Assembly: GCA_050084985.1 (NCBI GenBank)
Contig: JBITNC010000002.1
Location: forward strand, 3,348,001-3,412,000
Direction of reading: 5' to 3'
Origin: Nageia nagi
Lineage: Eukaryota > Pinophyta
DNA: 64,000 bases
Shown here: positions 45,961-57,470 of the stretch, in pieces
How the letters are laid out: each line of letters begins with the position of its first letter
Numbering within the stretch: the stretch's first letter is position 1
Position numbers and translations under genes: made by a program
The notes under the pieces: model-generated
Told to the model about the DNA's origin: nothing
The model's input: the letters and a program-made list of their open reading frames with translations, nothing else
Database searches by the model: none

Positions 45961-47630
45961 CTAAGATTTGGAACACCTGTTGGGAAAAAGAAGAAGAATT
46001 TTGAGCCTTGATTCTACTAGCTTACTAAGATCCTAAGATCTAATTAAGGAAGAGTAAAGAGAAATTCTTAAAATAATTTCAATGGATTTGAGATATCACA
46101 AGAAATTTTGATATCTAAATTTAATTTATAAGCACTTGAAGTAAGTCATTGGGACTTGTAACACCATATTTTGGTATTTGAAGGCTTAAAGAGGTCAACG
46201 TTGGAAAATTTGGTACTATATTTAAAGGATCAAGAGCCTCATAGTTAAACATTAGGTATATTGGTACTTAATTTCAAAGATGAGATTCATTAAGGAGGTT
46301 CGTTGAGGATGAAAAAGGCCTTAAGCCTCTAGATTTGCAAAAATCAGGCATTGAAGGGTTATATATGTTGGGAATATTGGAACTAATTATTGAGATTTAA
46401 GGGATACAAGGGGGTCATTGAGACCAAAGGAGGACCTTTAGTATCTAAATATACAAATATATAATCTAGAAAGGATACATGGCACTCTTAGAGTTATTTT
46501 AAATGAGATTTTTAGAGATCTTATCCATTAGAGGGAGAAAATTGAAGTTTTGAAAGTCTAATTTTGCATTCTGTGATAATTTTGGGCCCATAACCAACAA
46601 ATATAAAGTCATTGCATATTTTAAGGGTTAATATATATAATTTTGAGGTCAAATCTAGTTCATAGATCCATCAAAAGAAAAATAATACAACTTTAACATC
46701 AATTTTCGATAAGATATCAGAATTATAGTAGTTTCACACAAGGAGATCTACTCATTTCTGGCTCATTAGCACTCAAGGAGGGAAATATTGGGATCTTTAC
46801 CGTCAAATTTGGTTCATTGCATTCCTTTAAGGGTGATGTGAATAATTTTAGTATCAAATTAAGTGTCAAGAAGGATTGAGGTGAAATGTTGGGCCCTGGA
46901 GCCCCATTTGGCATTTTACCATCTAGATATAATATTTAGACAAATTCATCCAACCCCAAAAAAAGATAAAGAAGTTAGATTCATATAGGGAACACTCAGA
47001 AAAGAGATGGTTTATTATTATTACAATGCTCCATGGGAGTCTAACTATCATTTCAAAGGACAAGATAAAGTATTTCACATCATAAGGGATTCAATTATGG
47101 AATTTGATTCCAAGGGCATAAAATAGATCAAAGAATGTAAAAGGAAATATGAAGACAATGATGAAGGCCACACGAATGAAGCATCAATGCAATGATCCAT
47201 TAGGGAATAAGAGATAGAGTCAACTCTAGAATTGAATTCCAAGGTTCAAAAATACTTAGCTCAATCAAATTACTTCAAAGAGGCAATCAAATCTTAGGAA
47301 AATAAGAAATTGGTAGAATGGCATGCACAAAAGGGATCTTCAAGTAGGGCCACTCTAATTTTACCACCAAAGAAAGATGAAACATATAATGAAGGGTATA
47401 AAGGAAGGAAAAATTTGACTTCTAGGATGTTCGCTAGACCCATGACCATCATGATGGAAAAAATATTAGTACCCAAAGATGAATTTTGATCCTTTATTGA
47501 CAAAATAAGAAGCAATACCATGAAGGAGCTAAGGCAATAATTATAAAGGAGCATGGGAACTAGGTATTGATATAAATTCTAAAAAATAGTCTTAGATATA
47601 AGAAGAGTGGAAAGCTTGAGAAGGCTCACT
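45961..47630 (+). other. Gypsy B gag-side interior, strongly decayed
   Basis: By position this should hold gag. I see only short charged fragments without a clear gag core. A sizeable part is AT-rich and closed in all frames. Confidence 0.4.
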
Positions 47631-47639
47631 AGCATACAC

Positions 47640-48100
47640 ATTGAGATAGTTGAGGTACCCAAATACCAAACTCTCAAGGTAATGGGAGAAGCAGTTGGAG
47701 AAAGAATCCTCATCATGATTGATAATGGGGAAACACAACACTTTATTGATGAGAGGTACTTGTAACAAGGAAGAGCATCCAAAAAAATGATTTCGAAGGA
47801 TTATGAGTTGTTAATACAAATGGGCAACTCATATTATGTAAAAAGATAGTAGGACTCAAGATCAAGATGGATGGTTACACACTTAAGGATGAGTTCTATG
47901 TCTATCCCTTGGATGACTTGTGCCATATCATTCTAGGAGTCCAATGGATGTATCTTTTATAAGATATCCACTTCAACTACCAAAGTTTGAAAATGAAGTT
48001 CTTAATCAATGGGAAAAGAGTCACACTAAATGGAGTCAAGGATTATTTTTGCTCTCAACATTTGGCACTAATCCCATTAGGAATGGCCTATTCTCTACAT
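47640..48100 (+). pseudogene. Gypsy B retropepsin-like aspartic protease
   Basis: The frame reads EVPKYQTLKVMGEAVGE, then ILIMIDNGETQHFIDERYL (family: V.LID.G.THNFI, so DNG replaces DSG/DTG). After a shift it reads FYVYPLDDLCHIILGVQWM and FLINGKRVTLNG. The second block is the conserved V.LG..WL...G.I..D plus MKF...GK.V.L.G segment of plant gypsy proteases. No RT follows, so this element has lost most of pol. Confidence 0.72.
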
Positions 48101-49064
48101 GATGGGACGTTAGGAGAATGAGAAAGAAATATATTACTCATAGAGATACACAAACATCATTATAACAATCCAATAAGATACTTTAATGTTCTTATAGTTT
48201 GTTACAACTTTATGATGATTATATTTTCAATTTTGATGAGTTTTGACAAAAGGATCATCGAGTATGGAATTATGATGCTAGACAAGATACAATTTTGGGT
48301 ATATAACTTAGTATTACAACAATAGTAAAATAGCAAAAAAGTAGGTTATTTGAGATAGTAAATATTGAAATAAATTTACTAGAATGTGCTAACCCAAACA
48401 TGGACCATGATGTTACACTTAATCATAATATATTGCACAAAGAAAATCAAACTTGCGCTCAAAAAATAATAAATAATAACAAGTTTGATTTCCTAATTGA
48501 TGGTATGGAAATAATATGATAAGGGTAACTTCTAGAGTTGCACTAGGATTCACCATATTAGTTGATATATGGTATAGTTGGAAGTATGAATCTACTATCT
48601 TGGCATCATAAACAAGGCTAAAATTTATCCTAGGTTTGATTCCATTAACCTCCATGGGGTTACATTAATAAAGGGGGTTGTCAATGTATGCACAATTTCA
48701 ATTTTGATTAAGGGTAGTTGGAAGGATAAATTTGCACACTTAACTAAGGGAGAAGAGGGAGTCTTCACATCCTTAATAATAGATTTTCCTAGAGTGTCTA
48801 GATTTATGCCAAAGATGATAGATTTTGTACATGCTTATTTGCAAGACATGAAAATAAATTTCAAATCTCAACATATATAGATTTTGATGTAACCAAAGAT
48901 GTTTGGAATATTACCAACAACTATTACAAGCTAGATTTTATTGACTCTAAGTACACATGGAAGATTGAAGATGAAGATGAATGTGGAAAGGATCAAGAAT
49001 AATTTGAAGCAACTACTATACTTATAATTCCAAATTGCTTGGGGTCAAGCAATTTGGAAGGGGA
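48101..49064 (+). other. Gypsy B interior without RT or integrase; hairpin before the purine tract
   Basis: No RT, RNase H or integrase motif is seen. Just before the 3' LTR lies a perfect 11-base inverted repeat, CCAAATTGCTT (49030-49040) and AAGCAATTTGG (49047-49057) around GGGGTC, followed by the purine tract GGAAGGGGA (49056-49064). Confidence 0.7.
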
Positions 49065-50866
49065 TGATTTATAATATTCCCAAATTTTGGTATCTCTCTC
49101 ACTATGAAATAAGGAAGTGGGACATTCATCCTTATTATGCTCTTTTATTTGGTTAGGGGTATTTTATTAATTTTAGAATAAATTTGGGAATACTTTGATA
49201 ATATGGATATGTTAAGAGGCTTTTCTATTTAAAGTTCCACTTGGAGGCTCTCCAACATGGGATGTTGGAATCTAGGAGTCATTTATTACTATTTTAATTA
49301 GCATAATATTTGTAAGTGTGGACCACTTAAGGATGCCAAAATAATATTGTAATTTGTAATACCAAGGAAATTTATATTTGTAAATGTAATATTGGTCTCT
49401 TCTAGAGAGGCATTGCATATTCTTAACATGATTTTATTTAAAAAAAAATTATAATTTATAATTATATAAAAATGGTTATTCCAATTAGTTTTGAAATCTT
49501 AAAAATAGCAAAATTTTTATAAATAGGCTATTCCCATGTATTTTTGGCTATTTAACTTGGGAAAAAATTGCAATTAGAAATATTTGGCTATTTTGATAAG
49601 CATTTAAACTTTGAAATTAATTTTGAAATCCTATAAATAACAAAAATGCTATAAATAATTCTAAAAAAAACCCATGATTATTATCCTTGATGAATGTAAT
49701 TTGGTATTATGAAGCATCTAGAGGACTCCAAATGTAATGTTGCTTCTTTCTAAGTTGGACGCTTTGCTAGAGGTAGAGTATGATAATTCTAAGGAAGGTT
49801 ACATCGATCCCAAAGTGTTAGAAGACTTTAAGGAAGATGTTGCACTTAAAATATAAATTTGGCATTGTTATATGTGATTTTATGGATCTTGAGGCACTCC
49901 ATGATGTGATGTCTTATCATATGAGGGAACATGGACCATACAATGTGATTTAGATAATTGTAATGCATCTTGGATGGATAATGGACTAGAAGGCTATTTG
50001 GAGTCTATAAAAGACTTTTTGGACTCATTTGATATGATTGGATTATTACTTATTTTTCATTTGATGTATGGTGCTAACTCTCTTCCTACCCTTATGAATA
50101 AAAACCCAACTAGAGGTACTTGACGTCTAGCAAAGCCTCAAGACTTAACATATTGCTATTTTGAGAAATAACATACCTCAAATATCATAACTAGCTATCC
50201 AAGGGTGTTGGCATTACCTTGGATTATCTTAAGACTTCTAATGGGACTCTAATGTTTCCACTAAAACTCAAGGAGGAAGAAACCCTAGTGCAAACCTGGG
50301 TGCTATTAAGGATTTGAAGCCTTGGTGCTTCTTTATTGAAAAATCATAAATATCTTTGAGAAATCATACCTAGGGCACACTTGTATGGAAGTAGAGGTAT
50401 GTAATTTGGTTATTATATGCAATATTATTTGAATTACATTGTGGTTCTATTTACCTATGTTATTTCATGAGGTCTTACTGTAGCTATCTTAACATCATAT
50501 TTATTTCAGAGTTTGTATACTTTGCTACTTGATATTAGGTCATTTTATTGAGATCTTGCATCATTAGCCTAGATGTTGGATTTGTGGATGTTATTTTATG
50601 CCATTTCATCGTAACTGCTTATATGTTGAGTTTGTATGAGGTATTTACACTATTTCAAGCATTATGAATAAGATTTATCATTACTGGCTTATATATTAGG
50701 TTTTGGTATTAAAATATTGCACTTAAGATTAGATGTTTTCATTTTCTGAGCATAAATAGGGAGTTTTGAATATTTGAAGTGCATGAACATTTTAATTATA
50801 AATTTTAGTAATTTTTATGAGCATCATTTGGTAAATTCTAGATTGGCCTTAGTTAGGAATATTTCA
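49065..50866 (+). repeat. Gypsy B 3' LTR with intact target site of copia C
   Basis: 1,802 bases, TGATTTATAATATTCCC to ATTTCA. At 49326-49340 it reads GGACCACTTAAGGATG, the uninterrupted version of the sequence into which copia C inserted in the 5' LTR. It contains about 265 bases (49430-49690) absent from the 5' LTR. Confidence 0.87.
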
Positions 50867-51269
50867 AAATATGAGATGAAATGCATGTACGAAAGATTGC
50901 AAACTTTCATTAATACCTAAATAAAATTTTTGTAATTTTGTATGAAATATATCATGATATAATAATAAAAAAACCTATTCTATGTAAATATTCCAATTAA
51001 TTTTCTTAACAAAATAAAAATGAAGAAAAATTATATTTTTCTTTTTAGGTGAAAGAACAACATGGAATTCAAAAAAAGGAGGAAGGTGCAATTTTTTACA
51101 TATTTTATTGTTGAAATAAAGTGGAGGACTTTATTTACAAGTTTTTGAAATATTTAAATAATTTCTAGAGGCAATTTTTTAAAATTTTAAAGCAAATATG
51201 GAGATATTATTGTTATTGTTAAAAAAAAAGGGGAGAAAGGTATTTAACAAAAAAAAGGAGATTTACCTT
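50867..51269. other. AT-rich spacer
   Basis: No gene or recognisable repeat; A-rich runs near 51210-51250. Confidence 0.5.
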
Positions 51270-51676
51270 CACTTTATTTACCATATTTTTCAACTTCTCC
51301 ATCAGAGTTGTACTTGAGCTTGTATATCCATTTATTTCCAATCACATTTTTCTCATTGGGATAAGGAACCAAATCCCAAGTTTCATTTTTCATGAGTGCC
51401 TCGTACTCAACTTTCATAGCTTCCATCCAACATTCTTGCTTGGAAGCTTCTTTGAATGTTGATGGCTCATTCATATTATCAATTTTGGCAAATAAGGATT
51501 TATTCAAGGTCATAATTCTTGTAATTCTCTGAGCTGGAGAATTTTGCTCTTATGGTGACTTCCCTACATGATCATCCAACCAGTTAGGTGCAGGCATAGA
51601 ATCTTCTGAATCAGACACCTCAGCATGAGAAGTCGTATCCTCAGGAAGTTCATTGAACTTGACATCCCTGGAAACA
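51270..51676 (-). pseudogene. Copia E integrase-RT linker and RT start, inverted
   Basis: Minus frame: SRDVKFNELPED, then APNWLDDHVGKSP, ITRIMTLNKSLFAKID, and from 51513 EASKQECWMEAMKVEYEALM, KNETWDLVPYP and NKWIYKLKYNSDGEVEKY. In copias C and D this segment directly follows the integrase on the same strand. Here it lies on the opposite strand and before it. Confidence 0.88.
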
Positions 51677-51679
51677 AAG

Positions 51680-52165
51680 ACTTCAAGGCACTTGTTGAAA
51701 ATCAAACTGATTTTAAGATCAAAATGCTGAGATCTGACAATGGGGTGAATATAATAGCAATGAGTTTAACGATTATTGTGTTAAACATGGGATCAAGTGA
51801 CAATTCACAATCCCATACACCCCTCAGCAAAATGGAGTTGCTGAAAGAAAGAATCGCACCATTATGGAAATGGCAAGATGCATGTTGGGTAACCTTCCTA
51901 GTTTCTTATGGGGAGAAGCTATTCACACTGCTATTCACACCCTAAATAGGTGTCCTACTAAAGCAGTTGAAGGAAAAACTCCATATGAAGCATGGATAGG
52001 AAAGAAACCTAACATCTCACACTTCAGGGTCTTTAGATGTGATGCATTTGCCTTCATTACCTCAGAGAAAAGAAAGAAGCTAGACAAAAGATCAGAAAAG
52101 TGCATCTTTGTGGGGTATGATAATCAACATAGAGGTTACAGGCTCTACTCCTCATCCCATAAAAT
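51680..52165 (+). pseudogene. Copia E integrase core and C-terminal part
   Basis: Plus frames: FKALVENQTDFKIKMLRSDN (second catalytic Asp present), then after a one-base loss IPYTPQQNGVAERKNRTIME. The block with the catalytic Glu is well kept. Next are MARCMLGNLPSFLWGEAI, TPYEAWIGKKPNISHFRV and KKLDKRSEKCIFVGYDNQHR. The reading stops at SSHKIVT where the tandem array starts. Confidence 0.9.
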
Positions 52166-52480
52166 AGTGACAAACTTGTTGTACATTCTATACCTCCGTG
52201 GTGAGTTTGCTCTGTGTGAGAAACTTGTTGTACAATTTTTATGCTCTATACCTCCGTGGTGAGTTTGCTCTGTGTGAGAAACTCATTGTACAATTTTTAT
52301 GCTCTATACCTCCGTGGTGAGTTTGCTCTGCATGAGAAACTCGTTGTATAATTTTTGAGCATATAATTAATATACCTCCGTGGTAAGTTTGCTCTATGTG
52401 ACGAACTTGTTGTACATTCTATACCTCCGTGGTGAGTTTGCTCTGCGTGAGAAACTCGTTGTACAATTTTTATGCTCTAT
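52166..52480 (+). repeat. 58-bp tandem array in copia E 3' UTR
   Basis: Units beginning TACCTCCGTGGTGAGTTTGC start at 52191, 52249, 52307, 52373 and 52422 (spacings 58, 58, 66, 49). They are preceded by the tail of another unit. Each contains AACT(T/C)(G/A)TTGTA. Copia D has a single, diverged copy. Confidence 0.92.
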
Positions 52481-52928
52481 TAATAATCAACACATGTCTA
52501 TATACAACAGGTGACTATGAGTGATGGCTTGGCATCTCCGTGATGACTTATAGTGCACCATTAATCAGTTATTTATAAGATAGCATTATTTGATTCTCTT
52601 ATTTGAATATATGATGCATCTAACTGATTTTGTTCATGAGTTGCTTGTAGCATGCAGGATCTTCTTCAGAAATGCAGGTTACTCACCTTGTGAAAGCAAG
52701 CTCATGGAGACTCACATGTCAGCTTAAAGTTGATCGAGTTATGGTTAATGATTGTATTGTAAACCATTTTGTCAAATGGTAATGTAGTGATTCTCATACT
52801 AGTTCTCAAAAAGATTCTCAAATATGTAAATGTTCTCATCTCCACTTGTATCTCTATGGAGGAGAACTCTCTCTTACTCTCTCTCTTCTTTCTTCTACGC
52901 TCTATCCCAATATTGCATTAAGGGGGAG

Positions 52929-53422
52929 TGTTAGAAGTTGTAATGAAATATTATGAATATCTAAACTCCTTGTAAGTTCAATTAATCACTTAAAGGATAT
53001 GTAGATACCTTAAGGGATTAATTGAATTCTTTATTATGTGTGGACTTTGACCTAACCATGGGGTTAGTTGGTAGGTTAAAGTTAGGTCACACATTTATTG
53101 TAACCCTAACCTTACCCTTGGGTTAAAGGGAGGTTAGGGAGGTGATCTCAAGCTATAAATAGAAGGCCTCTCCTCTTGTAAATACATCTAAGTTTTGGAG
53201 TAAGATTACTCTACTAGGTTGTGTAGGAGAGAGCAAGAGAATAGTTATAAGAGAGGCATAGATTAAGAATAGAGAACTAGTTGTGGATGTACTCCCAAGG
53301 AGGGAGGAACCACATTATATTGGTGTCATATTGTGTGAATGATGTTCTTAGAATTGTAGATGATGAATGATTTAGCTTCCTAGTCTTGGACCTTGGGAAT
53401 TAGATCTAGGCTAACTCCATCA
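52929..53422 (+). repeat. Copia E 3' LTR
   Basis: 494 bases, TGTTAGAAGTTGTAATG to CTCCATCA, with TATAAATAG at 53154-53162 and GGGAGGAACCACATTATATT near its end. It is rich in GGTTAGG/CCTAACC motifs at 53045-53140. Confidence 0.85.
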
Positions 53423-53989
53423 GTAGGGTAAAGTTTCAATTTAGCCATATCATCTAATAATTTCACATAATCAATCATACATATCATTATTACATAAGGT
53501 TCATTCTCAAAGTACTTCTATTGAACATTTCAACATGGATTTTCCTCAAAATAATTCTTCTATTTAATTGTTATCATTCCACATTTCATAGTTTTCTCTC
53601 AAGGTAGTACTATATCATTATTTCATAGGGTTGTCTCATCAAATAGTACTATTAAACAACATGGGTTTCCCTAAATATCACTTAAACATTTCATGGTAAT
53701 ATATTCTACTATAGTTCATCCAAAAGCCTTTATTTTCAAAATATAAATCCATCTTCTAATTTCTTTTGAAGGTAATACAATAGAGATCATTATAGAGTCT
53801 CTAATTAAATAAATTTTTTCATTTATAAATTTATTGTAAACCTAGGTATATTTAAATCCATTTTTAACTAAAATTGTAAGTCTTTATTAAATAAATTTAT
53901 TCCATCATTTTCATTACCTTAAGAGGTGTAATCATTTCATGATTAATAATGTTAATTTTTTAACAAAACATAGTAGAGTTTGGAGTTTG
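53423..53989. other. AT-rich spacer
   Basis: No gene seen. CATTTCATAG-like words recur several times at 53455-53700 without forming a clean array. Confidence 0.4.
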
Positions 53990-54722
53990 AGATGCGTTTA
54001 GGAGAGTTATTTGATAGAATACCTCATTGGAATGCAATATCAATGATTTCATGATATGCAAAATATGAATATATTGTATGGGTCTAAAAGATGGCTCATC
54101 AAAATGTAGTCTCATGGATCATAATGATCATAGGATATGTAGAAAATGGTTACGTTAAAAGGGCTTGTGAATTATTTAAAACAATGCATCATCAAAACAT
54201 AGTCTCATTAGCACAAAGGATACATAAAATGCACAAAATATATACATTGTAAGAGCCCATGAATCATTAGAAAAAATACCTCATTGAAGCACAATTTCAT
54301 GGGTGTAATGGACATTGGAAATGCACAAAAATAATACATAGTAAGAGCTATGATTTATTAGATAAAATGCTTCACTAAAATGTAAATTCATGGGTGCAAT
54401 CAATGCACCAATATATGCATTGGAAGGCCTATAAATTGATAGATTAAATACCTCTTGGAATGTATTTTCATAGGCATAATGAGCACATGATATGCATAAA
54501 ATGGATACTTTGTAAAGGCATACAAATTATTATACAAAATTCTTAATTTAAAGTGTAGTTTCAAGGGTGCAATGAGTGTAGGATATGCACATGATGGATA
54601 CATTGTAAGGGCCTGTGATTGGTTTGACAAAATGCTTTATCGAAAAAAAATATTAAGGACCATAATGACCATAAAATATGTATAATACTGATATGAAAAG
54701 GGGTCTATTAATTATTTTACAA
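53990..54722 (+). pseudogene. Pentatricopeptide-repeat (PPR) gene remnant, eight repeats
   Basis: Eight related DNA units begin at 54019, 54091, 54184, 54276, 54367, 54448, 54539 and 54632, mostly 91-93 bases (31 codons). The best frame reads AHQNVVSWIIMIIGYVENGY, then VKRACELFKTMHHQNIVS. This is the plant PPR pattern MP.RNVVSW..MI.GY..NG....A.ELF, with 31-residue S-type spacing. Before it stands LGELFDRIPHWNAIS. Stops and small deletions break the other units. PPR proteins bind organellar RNA; this copy cannot make one. It has no introns. Confidence 0.75.
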
Positions 54723-54842
54723 GCACCTCTTAAAAATAGTATTTGCCCATGGTAAGGTTCAAATTGCAAGGTGGGTATCAACATATGGCCCAATACAATT
54801 TATTTATTTTTCTTACAAGTACGATGTTCAAAAACATTAGTT

Positions 54843-55428
54843 TGTTGGAATTATAATGTTATTTAGGGCATTGTGTAATTAATATGCTTAGCATATTAAT
54901 AGTCACCTAAATTTGGTTATTAAGTGATAATAAGTTTCATGCATGGTGGGTGGAATAGTATTCTCCACCCAACTTAAAATAATATTATTAGGTGGAATAG
55001 TGTCTCCACTAACAATTTAATGTAATTCTATATTGTAACTTAGGGTTAACTAACCTATTATGGTTAGGTTAGTTAACTACCTAAGGTTAGTTTTGAGTCC
55101 TATAAAAGGAGCTCATCTTGTGAAGATTTGTAAGAAGATGAAGATGGAAAGTTGTTAGTATAGATATTAGTTAGTAAGGTCTTAAGCATGCAAGCTATGC
55201 TTCATGCTAAGGAGAGTCATGGTTGAGATCCATATGAGTGTACATTGTTTGAGAATATAGTGAAAAGAAGACCTAAAGTGGAGTACTCCATGTGATGGAG
55301 GAACCAATATACATCTTGTGTTACTATGTGAGAATGCTTCTTGAGTTCTTAGTTTATAATGATTGATTGTTATATTTTATGAAGGTCCTACAAGTGTTCT
55401 TGGGTTATGGAGTACTTCAATTCCATCA
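54843..55428 (+). mobile_element. Solo LTR (copia-like) with perfect TSD TAGTT
   Basis: 586 bases, TGTTGGAATTATAATG to CAATTCCATCA, flanked by TAGTT at 54838-54842 and 55429-55433. It has TATAAAAG at 55101-55108 and GGAGGAACCAATATACATCT near the end, as in the copia D and E LTRs. A 13-base inverted repeat is at 55045-55077. No internal element sequence adjoins it, as expected after LTR-LTR recombination. Confidence 0.9.
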
Positions 55429-55433
55429 TAGTT

Positions 55434-57470
55434 CACATGAACTCTTAAGACTATGGATTTATTTTTTCCCATCCTTTCTTTGCATACATGTATGGACAAG
55501 GTGTACAAACATTCACATGCAAAGGTATAAAATAATTACAAATCATATACTTTATCATAATAAAACTAATGTAAGATAATAAATAACAAATTTCTCCAAT
55601 AAGAGGAGGAAGATTCTTTCCTTAATGTATTATTAGGCCAAGCTTGGGGGGAGAGGAGTATTTTCATAATGATCATTCACCTAGGTATTTATAACCAAAA
55701 TTTGGAAGAGTTCTTCCAAAAGTGTAACTATTGTTCCACTCCACATGTTCTTGTTCATGAGGGGTAAGGGTTTCATTATTTTGTAGATTTCAACAATTTT
55801 ATTTGCAAGTCCTATGTCTTACAAAATAATTTGCACACCTCACATTAAGATCCAAATTATATGGAAAGTTTCATGAATAATTTCACACACCTAACATATA
55901 AGATCAAAATGTATGGATATGATTGCTCTATTATTTTTGCAAAATACCATTTTAGCCTTTGAACTACTCGTTACAATCTATAGTTGGACAATGTTTCAAA
56001 TTCTTGGCCCTAGCGTTAACCCAACAGGATCAAACCTAGGATCTATATTTTGGGACCTAATGGAATGTTGGAGAGGAAAGGGGGTTAGCAGAGGGTTTCC
56101 TATAATCCTTAGGCCATAACGTGAGGACGATGGGTGTTGCTAGATTATACTATGCATGAAAGAGGGAGCTTACTCCTTAGAAAGAGATAGAGCAAAGGCC
56201 AAGTTATCGGTTGAGAAAAGTTGGCTCTTGATTCTTGACACCATTTTCATTAGAATCACATCAAATGTGCATCCCAACCTAAGTTAAAGGGGGTCTATTA
56301 TCTATCTTGGTGGAGATGAATAGCTAGTCCACAAAATACCAAAATAGTTTTTATCCATAAATTTTTGTTTTCACTTAACCCCTAGGAATTTATTATTTTT
56401 AAAACTAAATTTCTTTGGTAAAAATTCAAATTTAAATATTTATAATATTCTTTATAACTTTAAAAATAGTCCAGTAATTTAGGCATGCATATCAAATTTT
56501 TGGCACACAAGTTTACTTCCAAAGATTGCCTATCTTGCAAGGCAAATTTTTGTTGGTGCACACACAAGCATTATACACATCACAAGGATTGAATATTATG
56601 TAAAAAAATTATGTTATGAATCTATATTATATATGAAGGTCCCTATAGCTATCAGTGAATCAACGCCAATCATTTCCTCTCTCTTACCAATTCATTCCCA
56701 TAACCAACTCATCCTTGGTTCCCTAGGGTCTCCATCCTGACTCCCACGCTGAGTCAACATGTAACTTGTGTCACCAAAGTCTCAAAGTCAACATAAAATC
56801 AACATAAATATTGTATATAACCAATTAAAATTAGACATCTCATAACACCAATAGTATCAATCACATTCAAATTCTTAATAGTATTCAAGTATGAATAAGT
56901 GCAAATGGGAGGGTTGTTACAATGTGGTTTACAAAGAAAATTGTATACCATTTTCTTTTGGTGTTTAGGAACTCACACCATGTTATTTACAAAATTTTAA
57001 CTTATATTTAGCATTTTTACTTCAAAATATTGAAGTTAATTTTCAACAAATTTATATATGTATATTATTTTCAAAAATTAAATACATAAAATAATAATAA
57101 TACATACTATAATGAATAATAAAAAACATGGATATTATTTTGAGCCTATCACATACAATCTATAGTATTAATGAAAATCATGTGATGCATTGATTATCAT
57201 GTAACTAATAAGAATTTATTTAAATGTGTAGTATCCTCTAAGAATTAATCTTTATTTTAAAATACCATAATGATATCTTCTAATATTATAAAAAAAGAAG
57301 ATATCCTCTTTATATCTTTTGATATTATCTAAATTTTAATCTACTTTCATATTCAAATTTTAGTTTTAAGGCTTGCATATATATAGTTTTTTTTTTAATC
57401 ATATTCAAAAATTTCAACTTACTAGAATTCCCATATTTTATTTCCATAAATTTGAAGGCTTATTGCAAGC
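55434..57470. other. No gene recognised
   Basis: AT-rich. A somewhat more GC-balanced block at 55980-56330 shows no family I know. ORFs present are short and unremarkable. Confidence 0.45.

Larger units (their letters stand above)
30709..50866 (+). mobile_element. Gypsy element B (outermost of a three-level nest)
   Basis: The 5' LTR (30709-30986 plus 44685-45937) and 3' LTR (49065-50866) are homologous direct repeats; the first is split by copia C. Between them are a primer-binding site, a gag-like/protease region and a purine tract. No RT or integrase is seen in the 3.1-kb interior, so it depended on helper proteins. The 5' boundary is uncertain by about 10 bases and no target duplication was found. 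Confidence 0.8.
51270..53422 (+). mobile_element. Copia element E, 3' part with internal inversion
   Basis: Contains an inverted pol piece (51270-51676, minus), an integrase piece (51680-52165, plus), a 3' UTR with tandem repeats, purine tract TTAAGGGGGAG (52918-52928) and a 3' LTR (52929-53422). It is the same family as copias C and D, with fewer substitutions from the consensus in integrase. The 5' LTR, gag and most of RT are missing. Confidence 0.85.

Noticed and set aside
52166-52480. CRISPR-like array
   Set aside because: Units are contiguous tandem repeats without unique spacers, inside a plant retroelement 3' UTR.
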